7,111 nucleotides of DNA from a bacterium (GTDB lineage Bacteria; Patescibacteriota; Saccharimonadia; Saccharimonadales; UBA4665), in the NCBI GenBank assembly GCA_021788675.1, contig JAJYKI010000038.1, forward strand, positions 1-7,111, read 5' to 3'. The translations under genes were made by a program, and so were the position numbers. How positions within the stretch are numbered: the first letter of the stretch is position 1; every line of letters begins with the position of its first letter. Positions 5,897-7,111 of the stretch are shown piece by piece. The notes under the pieces are model-generated. The model did no database searches and was not told the DNA's origin. It worked only from the letters and a program-made list of their open reading frames with translations.

Positions 5897-7111
5897 ATGA
5901 GCGAACGATCCAATTTTTTTAATTCACCAGAAGACGAAGACGACGACGCATATAAAAAGGCCGCCAGGCGCAAAAAAAGTCAAGCGGCCGGTTTTCTGGC
6001 GGATATGTTTAAGGACGATGCCAAGTCCGTAGAAAAACCCGATCAACAAGATAAAGCCGAGGCCGATTCGCTAACCAGTCTATTTCAAGCGAGCAACAAA
6101 GAGTCGGGTGAAAATCATAAAGCCGGTGAAGTTGACGCTGAGGCCTTGTCTGAAGACGATGAGTCGCAGATTAATAGTGAGTTAGCCGCTGAACACCTCG
6201 AAAATCCGACTGTGTCCGGTGATCCCGAAGAAGAAGTCACGGAATTTCTAAACAACGTCAGGGACGGAACTAGGCCCGCCGACGCCTTTAATGACACACT
6301 GAATCAGATTGACGAATCGGGCGAGGAGGGTTCCGAACATGAGTCCGGTTCGCAAACTGATCGCAATGAGGCCGGCAGTCGTGCCGATCCTAATGCTGAG
6401 TATGGTCAAGGCGACAATCCTGAAGATCAGCCGCAACAGCCTGGCGACAATCAGCCGGTTCAAGAGCAAAACCCCGGTGGTGGTGTCGGTGACGAGGAAA
6501 CGCACGAGTTCGGCGGCGACGGTGGCGACGGTGACGACGATGATGAAGCCAGCCCAGTTCAGCCAAATGTAGTTAACGTCACGCGGCCGGTAGCGCCGCC
6601 ACACATAACCGCTCCATTTAATATTCGACCGATTCATCGCCCCAAGAATAACGTCAAACCGCCGCTTAATGCCACACCCGACCCGAACCGTGTCAGGGTC
6701 ATGGAGCGCCGTTTAAGCGAACAGGAACTTGTCATACAGCGATTGGTTCAGCAAAACCGTGAAAACCAGCCCAATATTAGTCCACCCGAACGCAGCCAGC
6801 TGCCAAACCAGGAAAGCCGCTTAAAGCTGGTTAAGCCGGAGCGAGTCGGTCAGATTGGCAAGATGGCCATGGAGCGTACGCCGCGGGCCGAACGCATCGA
6901 ACCTAAAGCCGGTTTTGAGCGGCGGGTCGTCAATGAAGACGTCGCTACGATGAGCCGACGTGACCTACTGGAAATAAGCGCCAAAATAATCGTTAACGGT
7001 GCCAGTCTTAAAAGTATGTTTGAAAACAATTTGTTCAGCGAAAAGTCTCTTAGAAAGATGGTCGGCGAGTATCTAAAAGGCAAAGACGTAGTGCCCTTGC
7101 TTAAGAAAGAG
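5897..7111 (+). CDS. large acidic, mostly disordered protein of unknown function (3' end missing)
   Basis: An ATG at 5897 opens a frame that continues without a stop for 405 codons to the right edge, so the C-terminus is outside the window. I do not recognise the family. Residues 1-220 are strongly acidic and low in hydrophobics, with a DEDDD cluster (13-17), a basic AARRKKSQ patch (22-29) and short amphipathic stretches such as AGFLADMF (31-38). A Gly/Asp-rich run follows at 206-217. Residues 221-265 are Pro-rich and more basic. Residues 267-290 (VMERRLSEQELVIQRLV) look like a short coiled coil. Residues 350-405, from MSRRDLLEI to the edge, read as a folded helical module. There is no signal peptide or membrane segment, so a cytoplasmic protein is expected. 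Support for coding: a good promoter, an unbroken frame and a coherent composition change along the protein. There is no Shine-Dalgarno sequence. It is divergent from the ABC exporter gene, which alone does not imply a shared role. Confidence 0.85.
   Translation, partial: MSERSNFFNSPEDEDDDAYKKAARRKKSQAAGFLADMFKDDAKSVEKPDQQDKAEADSLTSLFQASNKESGENHKAGEVDAEALSEDDESQINSELAAEHLENPTVSGDPEEEVTEFLNNVRDGTRPADAFNDTLNQIDESGEEGSEHESGSQTDRNEAGSRADPNAEYGQGDNPEDQPQQPGDNQPVQEQNPGGGVGDEETHEFGGDGGDGDDDDEASPVQPNVVNVTRPVAPPHITAPFNIRPIHRPKNNVKPPLNATPDPNRVRVMERRLSEQELVIQRLVQQNRENQPNISPPERSQLPNQESRLKLVKPERVGQIGKMAMERTPRAERIEPKAGFERRVVNEDVATMSRRDLLEISAKIIVNGASLKSMFENNLFSEKSLRKMVGEYLKGKDVVPLLKKE

Noticed and set aside
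6508..6549. RTX-like calcium-binding repeats in the Gly/Asp-rich run of the acidic protein
   Set aside because: The run is only about a dozen residues and lacks the nine-residue GGxGxDxUx periodicity.
6309..6572. 87-codon rightward frame inside the acidic gene
   Set aside because: It lies in another frame of the same strand, wholly within the 405-codon frame, with no ribosome site of its own and no recognisable domain.
6248..6637. 129-codon leftward frame with a strongly hydrophobic, membrane-protein-like translation
   Set aside because: It is antisense to the acidic gene. Complementing Asp/Glu/Gly/Asn codons produces Val/Ile/Leu/Pro/Thr-rich frames automatically. No promoter or ribosome site was seen.
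276..7111. TGA read as glycine (Gracilibacteria/SR1 code)
   Set aside because: No in-frame TGA occurs in any of the four main frames, and conserved glycines in Walker A and signature motifs are all GGN.

Overview
The window most resembles a small-genome bacterium of the Candidate Phyla Radiation, probably Candidatus Saccharibacteria (TM7). This is inferred from the look of the proteins, not from a database search: an Actinobacteria-like UvrA, an ABC exporter ending in a HQSGGFIEN-type tail that I associate with Patescibacteria, and a large acidic protein that matches no textbook family. The standard code fits. The complete genes end in TAA, TAG and TAG, no in-frame TGA interrupts them, and glycine is written with GGN codons, so the TGA-glycine recoding of Gracilibacteria/SR1 is not indicated.

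Layout. Positions 1-275 are AT-rich and non-coding apart from the possible start of a leftward gene cut by the left edge. They hold an 8-6-8 inverted repeat carrying back-to-back TTGACA boxes, a 14-bp palindrome, and a good promoter just before uvrA. uvrA (276-3098, +) encodes the complete 940-residue DNA damage-recognition ATPase of nucleotide excision repair. After a 100-bp gap comes the gene for ribosomal protein bL25 of the long TL5/CTC type (3199-3882, +). An ABC half-exporter (3879-5663, -) is convergent with it, and their two TAG stop codons share one CTAG. A probable intrinsic terminator of the exporter gene lies inside the 3' end of the L25 gene. The 233-bp gap 5664-5896 separates the exporter from a divergent gene (5897 to the right edge, +). 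That gene encodes a highly acidic, mostly disordered protein of unknown function with a predicted helical module near the cut end.

The genes do not form one pathway. uvrA and rplY are housekeeping genes that could be partly co-transcribed, though rplY has its own extended -10 box. The exporter gene has a strong Shine-Dalgarno sequence; the other genes have poorly placed ones or none. The acidic protein is the only candidate for undescribed biology. I found no tRNA or rRNA gene, CRISPR array, insertion sequence or phage gene.
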